Shown here in pieces: positions 7,240 through 13,992 of a stretch of DNA of 32,932 nt. A program made the position numbers and the translations under genes. The notes beneath the pieces were generated by a model. It had not been told where the DNA came from, did not search any database, and worked only from the letters and a program-made list of their open reading frames with translations. Each line of letters begins with the position of its first letter. Position 1 is the stretch's first letter. Source of the DNA: CAZRGV01 sp964599655 (lineage in GTDB: Bacteria > Planctomycetota > Planctomycetia > Isosphaerales > Isosphaeraceae); the NCBI GenBank assembly GCA_964599655.1, contig CAZRGV010000065.1, forward strand, positions 1 through 32,932, written 5' to 3'.

Positions 7240-8205
7240 TCATTTCTTCCCGTTGGCGTCAGCGTTCGGCGACGAGGCCGTCGCGGAGACTCGCTCGGGC
7301 GCGATGATTCGGACGTGCTTGAGGCCCTCGTTCCACCAGTTGGTGAGCGGTCCACGGCTCAGGCTTTGCATGGCGTTGGAACGAGTTGCCCGCTTCAGGT
7401 CGAGATCGGAGGTCAGGACGGCTTCGCCGAAGATCGAGGCTTCCTCGAGGATGTTTCCATCGGGCGCGATGATCCGGCTCTGGCCGTGCGAGCCGGTCGT
7501 GTCCTCATTGGCCGGCGCATTGGCGTGGACGACGAACACCGAGTTCTCGACCGCCCTGGCCTGGATCTGCGCCCGGTAGGGAGCGATTTTCGATTCCTGC
7601 CGGATGCCCGACTCGTGCGAGAGATAGAAGAGAACCCGGGCACCCGCCAGGACCGGCAATCGAGCGAGCTCCGGGTATCGCTCGTCGTGGCAGATCAGGA
7701 TGGAGCAAGGCACGCCGTCGACCGGAAAGACCGACAGATGATCGCCGGGCGTGGGCCAGGGTTCGGCGAGCTGGATCTTGTGATAGCGTTCGAGGACCCG
7801 GCCCGAGGGATCAAACACGACGGCCGAGTTGAAGAGCGAATTTCCCTCGCGGTGGGGTGCGCCGACAATGGCGTAAATCCCCAGCTCGTGGCAAGCCTCG
7901 GCCACCTTGCGTTCGGCGGCCTCGATCTCGTGAGCGTCGAGCCTGGTGACCACGTCCTCGAAATAGCCGCTGAGGGCGCATTCGGGAAAAACCGCGACTC
8001 GCACGCCCGTTTCGGCGCACTTTCGGAGATTCTCGACGATGGCCGAGACGTTGCGGTCGAGGTCGCGCGTCGATCGCAACTGGACCGCGGCCACGCGCAG
8101 GGTTCCGTGAGGAGGGGTCGGTGCCTGCTCCCTCGAACGCGCTTCCGTCGCGAGCACCAGAAACGCCAGGGCCATTACTCCGCGTGACAAGTCGGAACAC
8201 GTCAT
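7240..8205 (-). CDS. Carbon-nitrogen hydrolase (nitrilase superfamily), exported
   Basis: 321-residue nitrilase-superfamily amidohydrolase, cleaving non-peptide C-N bonds. The catalytic triad is visible: E75 in FPECALSG, K143 in RYHKIQLAEPW, and C172 in ILICHDERYPE. A hydrophobic N-terminus (about 10-20) followed by TEARS suggests a signal peptide, so the enzyme probably works outside the cytoplasm or at the membrane, which is unusual for this mostly cytosolic family. The ATG at 8205 has GGAG about eight bases upstream and opens the signal sequence; an upstream in-frame codon at 8253 does not. It follows the VOC gene by 49 bases on the same strand, so co-transcription is likely. The exact substrate (amide, nitrile or carbamoyl compound) cannot be assigned. 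Confidence 0.88.
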   Translation of the reverse strand: MTCSDLSRGVMALAFLVLATEARSREQAPTPPHGTLRVAAVQLRSTRDLDRNVSAIVENLRKCAETGVRVAVFPECALSGYFEDVVTRLDAHEIEAAERKVAEACHELGIYAIVGAPHREGNSLFNSAVVFDPSGRVLERYHKIQLAEPWPTPGDHLSVFPVDGVPCSILICHDERYPELARLPVLAGARVLFYLSHESGIRQESKIAPYRAQIQARAVENSVFVVHANAPANEDTTGSHGQSRIIAPDGNILEEASIFGEAVLTSDLDLKRATRSNAMQSLSRGPLTNWWNEGLKHVRIIAPERVSATASSPNADANGKK

Positions 8206-8254
8206 CGGTTTCTCCGGTCTGGAGGGATGCTCGAAGGCCCAGGGTCCTGCCACG

Positions 8255-8662
8255 TCACCAGCCTGACGGCAAACCCCAGAGCCCCGGCGTGATCAGCTCC
8301 AGCGAGTTGCCCGCCGGGTCTCGAAAGTAGAGCGAGTGCCCGCCACGAGGCCAGGTCATCTCCTTCTCGATGAGGATGCCATTCTCCCGGAGTCGAGAAC
8401 GCCAGAGGTCGAGCTCGTCCGCGTCGATTCCCAGCGCCACGTGCCCCGGCCCGATGGCGCCGTGCGCCGGGAGGACGTCCCCCTTCCTCGTCGCGTGCGG
8501 CTCAAACAGGAGAAGGACTGTGTCACCCGCTCGAAAGAAGACATGGCGGCCGGCTTCCTTGCCGATCAACTCCAGGCCCAGCACATCGCGGTAGAATGTC
8601 TCCGCGCGGTCCAGGTCGTCCACGTAGAGGGACGACTCGACAACTTGCCGGATGGTCGCCAT
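8255..8662 (-). CDS. VOC-family (glyoxalase/dioxygenase-fold) protein
   Basis: 135 residues with the paired beta-alpha-beta-beta-beta fold of the vicinal oxygen chelate family. SSLYVDDLDRAETFYRDVLG near residue 10 is the classic first half, GHVALGI is a conserved strand in the middle, and SLYFRDPAGNSLELI at the end is the classic second half. Members include glyoxalase I, fosfomycin-resistance proteins and ring-cleavage dioxygenases; metal ligands here are not complete enough to choose. The ATG at 8662 has a purine-rich GAGAGG some ten bases upstream. It is directly upstream of the nitrilase-like gene on the same strand, suggesting a two-gene unit. Confidence 0.85.
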   Translation of the reverse strand: MATIRQVVESSLYVDDLDRAETFYRDVLGLELIGKEAGRHVFFRAGDTVLLLFEPHATRKGDVLPAHGAIGPGHVALGIDADELDLWRSRLRENGILIEKEMTWPRGGHSLYFRDPAGNSLELITPGLWGLPSGW

Positions 8663-8780
8663 GGTCAGAACCTCTCGCCTCGGGGGATCGGGCTCTTTGC
8701 CTGGAATACGGTCGAGTTTCGCTGGCTTTCGATCCTACCAGAAGAACGCAACGCGGCATCCCTCCCTCGGGCTCCCCGGA

Positions 8781-9572
8781 TCAACGGCGGTACCGTCGTC
8801 GCGATTGCGCGTCTGACGGCCCCGCGCGCTCTTCCCAGGCGTCGAGATCGCACCAGGGCCCTCGGCTTTGAAACGTCGGCGGCGGCAACGCCTCGGCCAG
8901 CGCGAGCGCCTCGGCCGTCGTGATTTCCTCGCGACGATGGCCGAACCCTCGAAAGATCTTGAGTCCCCGGCTTCGCGAGAGGATCTCGCGGCGAGAGCGT
9001 CCCTGAGGGGCATCCGGCCAGGGGCCGGGATGTGGCTGGAAGTCGAAGAAAACTGGGACCACGCGGGTCATGTAGTCCCAGTAGTCGGGATGATCGGTCT
9101 GGATCACGAAAAGCCCTCGCGGCGCCAAGGCCCGGTGGACATTGGCCAGGAAGGCGGGCGTCACCAGCCGCAAGTGGGCCTTTCTCGGGTCGTGGTAGGG
9201 CTGCGGGTGGTAGAGATGCACCTCGGCGGCTTGTCCTGGACCGATCAACGTGCTCGCGACCGTCTGCGCGTCCTTCACGGCGAACCGCACATTTTGCAAG
9301 CCTCGCTGGTTGGCGCGTCGCGTGGCGTAACGGATCACGACCGGCAGAATGTCGCTCGCGAAATGGTTGCACTCGGGCCTTGCCAGGGCGCTGGCGAGGG
9401 TAAACCGGCCGTTCCCGCAACCCAGCTCGACAATCAACGGCGCCTCACGGCCGAAGAGGGCCGGCCAGTCGAGCGGTCCCGACGCCGGCAATCGCTTGAG
9501 GGCCGTTCGCGCCCACTGGGCTTCGGGAAGGATCGCGCCGGGAATCGGAACACCAAACTCGTATTCGATCAT
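8781..9572 (-). CDS. trmB: TrmB-like tRNA (guanine-N7)-methyltransferase
   Basis: 263-residue class I SAM-dependent methyltransferase. The SAM-binding motif I is IVELGCGNGRFTLA (about 47-60). It is followed by SDILPVVIRYATRRANQRGL, a recognisable TrmB segment, and by a second motif, VHLYHPQPYHDPRKAHLRL, at the position of the usual FPDPWxKxRHxKRRL signature. A late FVIQTDHPDYWDYM also fits. TrmB makes m7G46 in tRNA. The active-site signature is divergent (HPQPYHD in place of PDPW.K), and the C-terminal part after about 210 is unlike the family and rich in Arg. The start at 9572 lacks a Shine-Dalgarno. It sits 60 bases after the propeller dehydrogenase on the same strand. A methyltransferase with another target cannot be excluded. 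Confidence 0.77.
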   Translation of the reverse strand: MIEYEFGVPIPGAILPEAQWARTALKRLPASGPLDWPALFGREAPLIVELGCGNGRFTLASALARPECNHFASDILPVVIRYATRRANQRGLQNVRFAVKDAQTVASTLIGPGQAAEVHLYHPQPYHDPRKAHLRLVTPAFLANVHRALAPRGLFVIQTDHPDYWDYMTRVVPVFFDFQPHPGPWPDAPQGRSRREILSRSRGLKIFRGFGHRREEITTAEALALAEALPPPTFQSRGPWCDLDAWEERAGPSDAQSRRRYRR

Positions 9573-9632
9573 GGATCAAAAAAACCGTCTTGGGAATCGT
9601 CGCCCAACGACCCGTTTCGCGTGTTTCGCGAG

Positions 9633-11063
9633 TCAACGGGGAACCCGGTTCATCGTGTAATGTCCCACCGAGGGAGAGGCCCCTTCGAGGTCGAGCCGGA
9701 CCTCGTAGATCCGGTCGGCTCGCATCGGCTCACGGAGTTTCAGCCGAACCTGGCGGCCATCGGACGCCAGCTCGGCGCGATCGACCGTGAGGTGCTCCTC
9801 GTCGACCGGGGGAGAGTGATACGACCCCTGGAACACATGATGATAGCGTCGGATCTTGTATCGCGAGGCGTCCCGAGCGGCCTCCCGGTCGGGCGGGGGC
9901 GTGAAGAAGACCAGGGTAAAACCGTCCGGCTCGGCCTTCAGCTCCTGGAGCCCGAAGGACGGGCGGCCACTGTAGCGCACCCGATAGATGGCGCCTTGCT
10001 CGGGCTCTCCACCCCAGGCGGGTTCGCGAAGGCTGCCCACGTAAAGCGAGCCGTCGGGGGCGAACGCCAGGCAGAGCGGTCCGAGCAGACGTTCGAGAAA
10101 CGGGTAGCAGGCCCCCTGCATGGTCCCGTCCACCTCTTCGAGGCTCGCGCGAAGAATGAAGCGATTATTGTATTCGCAAAGCACGAGCTGGCCTTCCAGC
10201 GGGCCGAACTTGCCGCCGGTGCGAGCGAACGCCAGCCCATTGACCGATCGCGCCCACGGATACGGAATCCGAACAACCGGCTGATACTGCTTCAAACCGG
10301 GCGGACCATGCGGCGGGTCCGCCTGGCTGGGATAGCCGTACCAGGTTTGCGGAATGAGCCGGTTGATCTCGCACGTCGTCTTTTGCTGGCCTTGATTGTC
10401 CGTGAAGAAAACCCGCCCGAGGCCGTCGGCGGCCCAGCCTGTCGGGTATCGCAGTCCTTCGGCCAGCACGGTGGTCGATCCATCGGGCTCGACCCGGAGC
10501 GCCTTGCCTCGCAGATAATGCCGGCCTTTCACGTCTCGGGCCCGGACGTCGTCGGTCGCCGTGCAAACCACCCAGCCTCCTTGCGGCCAGCGAACCACGC
10601 CCGTCGTCCAGTCATGATGATCTCGGGAAACGTCCCAGGCGTCACTGACGGTCGTCCAGGTTTCCGCCCAGCCATCGTGGTCGCGGTCGGAAAGTCGAAG
10701 CAGCCCCGACCGAGCGGCCAACAGCAGGTCGTCTCCCTCGGCGAGAAGTCCGAGCGGCCAGTGGGGAAGCGTGCCGGCCCATCGTTGGTAGGTCTCCGGC
10801 AGGCCGTCGCCGTCGCCATCCACCACGAGCAGGATGTCTCCGTCCATCGAGCCGATCACAAGCGTTCCATCGGCTCGCACCGTCATGCAGCTCGGCAAGA
10901 CGTCGGCGGGCAGTCGAAGCGGCTGGACCTCGTAACCCGCGGAATTCCCGGGAGCGTCCGCCCGGACAAAGGACGCGGCAGGCCAACCCGTCGCGATGAC
11001 CCCGAGAATCAGCACCACGCCCCGAGACCATCCCGCAGCCCGCCTCACGACCGAACCGATCAT
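9633..11063 (-). CDS. Secreted PVC-type beta-propeller dehydrogenase-like protein
   Basis: 476 residues, starting with a signal peptide (hydrophobic 15-32, cleavage near VRADA). The body is a six-bladed propeller of the PQQ/sorbosone-dehydrogenase type common in planctomycetes, with repeated segments such as GTLVIGSMDGDILLV, LRYPTGWAADGLGRVFFTDN and LAFAPDGSLYVGS. Asp-rich turns DGDGDG (82-87) and DRDHDG (126-131) look like calcium-binding loops. The C-terminal 90 residues form a beta domain ending in HYTMNRVPR, a common end of these planctomycete proteins. No CxxCH haem motif is present, so unlike the larger PVC-type relatives it lacks the cytochrome c part. The ATG at 11063 has GGGGAG about nine bases upstream. 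The substrate is unknown. Confidence 0.8.
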   Translation of the reverse strand: MIGSVVRRAAGWSRGVVLILGVIATGWPAASFVRADAPGNSAGYEVQPLRLPADVLPSCMTVRADGTLVIGSMDGDILLVVDGDGDGLPETYQRWAGTLPHWPLGLLAEGDDLLLAARSGLLRLSDRDHDGWAETWTTVSDAWDVSRDHHDWTTGVVRWPQGGWVVCTATDDVRARDVKGRHYLRGKALRVEPDGSTTVLAEGLRYPTGWAADGLGRVFFTDNQGQQKTTCEINRLIPQTWYGYPSQADPPHGPPGLKQYQPVVRIPYPWARSVNGLAFARTGGKFGPLEGQLVLCEYNNRFILRASLEEVDGTMQGACYPFLERLLGPLCLAFAPDGSLYVGSLREPAWGGEPEQGAIYRVRYSGRPSFGLQELKAEPDGFTLVFFTPPPDREAARDASRYKIRRYHHVFQGSYHSPPVDEEHLTVDRAELASDGRQVRLKLREPMRADRIYEVRLDLEGASPSVGHYTMNRVPR

Positions 11064-11130
11064 TGCCGTCGCTCCCCTTGGCGCATCTCATCCAAGAATC
11101 CCGCTCGGTCTTCTTTTGACTTCTCCCTAT

Positions 11131-11152
11131 CATTGTGGTATTCGACACAATG
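11131..11152. promoter_or_regulatory. Operator-like inverted repeat overlapping a candidate promoter
   Basis: CATTGTG and CACAATG form a perfect 7-base inverted repeat with an eight-base spacer. On the plus strand TTGACT (11116-11121) lies 17 bases before TATTCG (11139-11144), which falls inside the repeat, so a bound dimeric regulator could block this weak promoter. The repeat is also 68 bases from the start codon of the minus-strand gene, so it could control either direction. Confidence 0.4.
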
Positions 11153-11298
11153 CGGCAAGCGCTCGATCACGCCAAATGCCTCCGCGAGAAGCGGCTCCGG
11201 GAATCGCCGGCATCACGGCGGTCCCTTCAAAAAAAATGTCGGGAAGACATGGCGTTCACGGAGCGCGTGCGCTATATTGAGCTTTAGACTTCTTGCAA

Positions 11299-11312
11299 GA
11301 TTGCGCGCAATC
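11299..11312. promoter_or_regulatory. Perfect 14-base palindrome GATTGCGCGCAATC
   Basis: A fully symmetric 14-mer lies about 20 bases after a TATATT element (11273-11278), where an operator would sit relative to a start site. No matching -35 is visible. It could be a regulator site or the tip of a leader hairpin of the Met-Gly protein gene. Confidence 0.35.
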
Positions 11313-11540
11313 CCCCCCTCGCAATCTCCACAATTCCCCCCCAGGTCGGTCCATGGCGGCTTCCCCCTTGCCACGGATCGTTCCGCGACCGGAACAACCT
11401 CCCTTTGAGGGCGGAAGCTTCCTTAACCACCTCAATCCGAGAGCCGTTTGACCGGTCCCTCTGACGTCGCCTGACTTTTCCATGAGTTGTCGTTATCCGC
11501 TTTTGCAGGCGTCATTGATTATCAGAGAGGGGTAGAGCGT

Positions 11541-13211
11541 ATGGACAAGCTGTTGCATCGCTTCGTGAAGCCGACTCTCATTCTGAGTGGATTGCTGCTT
11601 CTCGCCCTCGTCACGCCAACGTCGACCCGGGGAGCCGAGAAAACCTCGAGCGGCCAAGCCCCAGTGAAAGTGGATCTCCTCCAGGGCCTGAACTCGGGCC
11701 TGCTCAGCGTCGACGCCGAAGGGCTCGGCGATGGCCGCATGCTCGTCAACGTCACCAACCGCACCCGTCGTCAGCTCAATGTCGTGCTCCCACCCGGACT
11801 TGTCGTCTCCGGCGCCACCGGCCAGTTTGGCGGTATGGGTGGTATGGGTGGCATGGGCGGTATGGGCATGGGCGGTATGGGTATGGGCGGTATGGGTATG
11901 GGCGGTATGGGTGGTATGGGTGGTATGGGTATGGGCGGTATGGGTATGGGCGGTATGGGCATGGGCGGCGGCATGATGGGCGGTATGGGCGGCGGCATGG
12001 GTGGCGGGGCGATGGTCATGCCGCCCATGATGGGCATGATGATGCTCGCCGGCGTCATCGTCCGCCTCTGTGGCGAGCTCGACTCCTGGGACTTCATGTC
12101 CCAACGCCTCTCCTACATGGCCGGCTTCATGGGCGGCATGATGGGCGGCGGCATGATGGGCGGTATGGGTGGTATGGGCGGCATGGGCGGCATGATGGGT
12201 GGTATGGGCGGCATGGGCGGCATGATGGGAGGAGGCTTCCGATCGCTCCCACCCACAGGCTTGCCTGAGGCCACGCTCAACCCCAACCAGACCCGGAAGC
12301 TGGCCACTCAGCTGGTTTCCCTCCAGGGTCCGTTGCCGGACGGTCGCGTCGCCTTCCCGGCCAAGGGGGAGAAGCTCGTCGTCGGCGATATCACGCAGCT
12401 CACCAGCGACTCGTGGGTCCACGCCGCGTTGACGCGACTGGCTGAGGATAAGGCGCCGCCTTGTGTCGCCCAGCTTGTGCTGTGGCACGTCGCCAACGGC
12501 TTCGAGTGGTCCAGCATCGCGCGATTCTCTCGCCGATGGTCCAACCCGCACGAACTGGCTGTCGCGCGTCAGTTCGTCGACGAGTTGCGGAAGACGCAGG
12601 GAGATGGTCCCGACGGGGCCGATGCGGGGCGGATCTACTGGGAAATTACCAGCCGTCGCGCCGACAACGACCCGCTCGTGGCCGACCTTCGCACCGGATT
12701 CCGGGGCAAGACGATCCTCGGACTCGAGCATCACGAGGGAATTCCTGCCGGTCCGTCCGGTCCGGCCCTGGCATGCCGTGTCCGCTTTGACGGCGATTCC
12801 GCCCAGGTCCAGCTCTCCGCCTCCAACGAAGCGGCTAACGGCTGGAAGCCGGTCGGAAAGTTCACCATCCCCCTGGTCCATCCCGATGGTTCGGCGATGA
12901 AGTCCTATGAGGTGGGCGATGCCCTGGCCTCGGCGATGATCAACCGGGTTGTCGACGCCCAGTTGATCAAGACGACCAAGAAGGGAAAGACCAGCTACAA
13001 GATCCGCATCGTCAACGCGTCCCCCTTGATTCTCAACGGGCTGGCCCTGGCCGGGACGAAACCCGACGTCTTCAGCCGGCCCTCGATCCTGGTGGGCCTC
13101 TGCGTTCCCCCGCACACGTCGATGACGGTCCCCGCCTCCGCGGAGATGGTGGAACGGCTGAACCTGAGCAAGGGCGTGCAGACCATCGCCCTCGACCTGA
13201 GCGGTCTCTGA
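11541..13211 (+). CDS. Secreted Met-Gly-rich protein of unknown function
   Basis: 556 residues and not recognised as a named family. It begins with a signal peptide (hydrophobic 12-25, likely cut after TRGA at about 32). Residues 33-96 are an ordinary domain. A long glycine/methionine block (about 97-169) is built from GGM and GMGM units, then a short ordinary stretch with a Cys (171-195), then a second block (about 196-232). The C-terminal 320 residues are normal-looking, with mixed alpha/beta composition (GEKLVVGDITQL, VLWHVANGFEWSSIARF, YKIRIVNASPLILNG). The ATG at 11541 has GAGAGGGG upstream; an earlier in-frame ATG would mask the signal peptide. Met-rich exported segments can bind Cu(I) or form flexible linkers, but neither is shown here. 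A long antisense frame across the gene is a shadow of its composition. Confidence 0.85.
   Translation: MDKLLHRFVKPTLILSGLLLLALVTPTSTRGAEKTSSGQAPVKVDLLQGLNSGLLSVDAEGLGDGRMLVNVTNRTRRQLNVVLPPGLVVSGATGQFGGMGGMGGMGGMGMGGMGMGGMGMGGMGGMGGMGMGGMGMGGMGMGGGMMGGMGGGMGGGAMVMPPMMGMMMLAGVIVRLCGELDSWDFMSQRLSYMAGFMGGMMGGGMMGGMGGMGGMGGMMGGMGGMGGMMGGGFRSLPPTGLPEATLNPNQTRKLATQLVSLQGPLPDGRVAFPAKGEKLVVGDITQLTSDSWVHAALTRLAEDKAPPCVAQLVLWHVANGFEWSSIARFSRRWSNPHELAVARQFVDELRKTQGDGPDGADAGRIYWEITSRRADNDPLVADLRTGFRGKTILGLEHHEGIPAGPSGPALACRVRFDGDSAQVQLSASNEAANGWKPVGKFTIPLVHPDGSAMKSYEVGDALASAMINRVVDAQLIKTTKKGKTSYKIRIVNASPLILNGLALAGTKPDVFSRPSILVGLCVPPHTSMTVPASAEMVERLNLSKGVQTIALDLSGL
11829..12047 (+). repeat. Met-Gly coding repeat, block 1
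   Basis: Imperfect tandem array of 9- and 15-base units encoding GGM and GMGGM. Gly codons alternate GGT and GGC, so the DNA repeats are similar but not identical. Unit number probably varies between strains through slippage, and short-read assembly of this stretch could be compressed. Confidence 0.85.
12126..12236 (+). repeat. Met-Gly coding repeat, block 2
   Basis: Second, shorter array in the same gene, separated from the first by 78 bases of non-repetitive coding sequence. Units encode GGM and GGMM, with synonymous GGT/GGC alternation as in block 1. Confidence 0.8.
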
Positions 13212-13294
13212 TCGTTGCGAATCACCTCCGACTCCACGACGCAAGAACGGTCGAGGGGTCGGAGATTGATTGCCGATCTCGCGAGGCCGGGCGT

Positions 13295-13329
13295 GTCGGG
13301 TTTCGGTGCGCCTCGCGCGCGAACCCGAC
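13295..13329 (+). terminator. Long GC-rich hairpin after the Met-Gly protein gene
   Basis: GTCGGGTTTCGGTGCGC pairs with GCGCGCGAACCCGAC across a three-base loop, about 15 pairs with two single-base bulges and one G-U. It lies 84 bases after the stop. No T-run follows, so intrinsic termination is uncertain. A second inverted repeat, TGCCACGG/CCGTGGCA (13406-13413 and 13426-13433), lies further on. The rest of 13212-13559 shows no gene. Confidence 0.45.
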
Positions 13330-13559
13330 GGAATGCGATTCTCAAGGCCGCTCCACCAACGTTATGCTCTAAGCGAGTGGACCGGGTTGAGCCGAGTTTT
13401 CCGGGTGCCACGGGTCGTGGACGATCCGTGGCATCCGAGCCTCGTTAGGAAACGCGGTCGGACTTGGTCCAGGTGCATTGCCTAGCGTTGGTGCAGCGGC
13501 GGAACCGCGCGCTGAGCGGCCCGGTCGCTGTTCGTCGTCGATCGTCGCGGAGCCGCCCG

Positions 13560-13904
13560 ATGCCCGAGCCCTCGTCCTCGATCCTGGCCGATCTGATGTC
13601 CGTGATTGCCGAGCGCAAGTCCCGGCCGCCTGGCGAGCGATCGTATGTTGCCAAGCTAATGCAAGGCGGAGTCGCCCGGATCGGCTCGAAAATCAACGAG
13701 GAAGCGGGCGAGGTCGTCGAGGCCGCGGAGGAACCCGGCCTCGAAGGCCGGAGCCACCTCGTTCATGAGGTGGCCGACCTCGTCTTTCACACGCTGGTGT
13801 TGCTCGGGTACAAGGAGATCCCTTGGTCCGACGTCGAGGCCGAGCTGGCTCGTCGCTTCGGCATCAGCGGAATCGACGAGAAGGAGTCGCGCGGCACGAC
13901 CTGA
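13560..13904 (+). CDS. hisE: Phosphoribosyl-ATP pyrophosphatase (histidine biosynthesis)
   Basis: 114-residue all-alpha MazG-like enzyme that converts PR-ATP to PR-AMP, the second step of histidine synthesis in the cytoplasm. SILADLMSVIAERK opens the domain. KINEEAGEVVEAAEE carries the Mg-binding glutamates, HEVADLVFHTLVLLG the E-x2-D metal motif, and the end RRFGISGIDEKESR matches the usual HisE C-terminus. The ATG at 13560 has GGAG eight bases upstream and gives the normal family length; the frame is open 96 bases further upstream without similarity. It stands apart from other his genes, followed after 88 bases by an unrelated oxidoreductase, so the pathway genes are scattered or distant. 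Confidence 0.92.
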   Translation: MPEPSSSILADLMSVIAERKSRPPGERSYVAKLMQGGVARIGSKINEEAGEVVEAAEEPGLEGRSHLVHEVADLVFHTLVLLGYKEIPWSDVEAELARRFGISGIDEKESRGTT

Positions 13905-13992
13905 TGGAAGTCGATCACCAGGCTGTGCGCCACCAGGACGCGATCCGAACCGACCCGCCCGCCGCTGTCGAGACCTTGCCGAGCACTCAACC

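Larger units (their letters stand above)
11064..11540. other. Divergent intergenic region with palindromes
   Basis: 477 bases without a convincing gene, between the minus-strand propeller dehydrogenase and the plus-strand Met-Gly protein. It contains a 22-base inverted repeat (11131-11152), an isolated TATATT (11273-11278) and a perfect 14-base palindrome (11299-11312). The latter is followed by C-rich runs and about 230 bases of likely leader ahead of the ATG at 11541. I see no RNA gene or known riboswitch consensus. Confidence 0.6.

Noticed and set aside
8868..11408. 846-residue plus-strand open frame
   Set aside because: It is antisense to TrmB and the propeller dehydrogenase, with no family-like stretch and no signal or start support.
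11829..12236. Candidate CRISPR or intergenic tandem repeat
   Set aside because: The units are 9 to 15 bases, in frame, and encode Gly-Met within one ORF; there are no spacers.
11493..13244. 583-residue minus-strand frame rich in His-Thr-Ala repeats
   Set aside because: It is the antisense reading of the Met-Gly repeats in the secreted protein gene; composition alone explains it.
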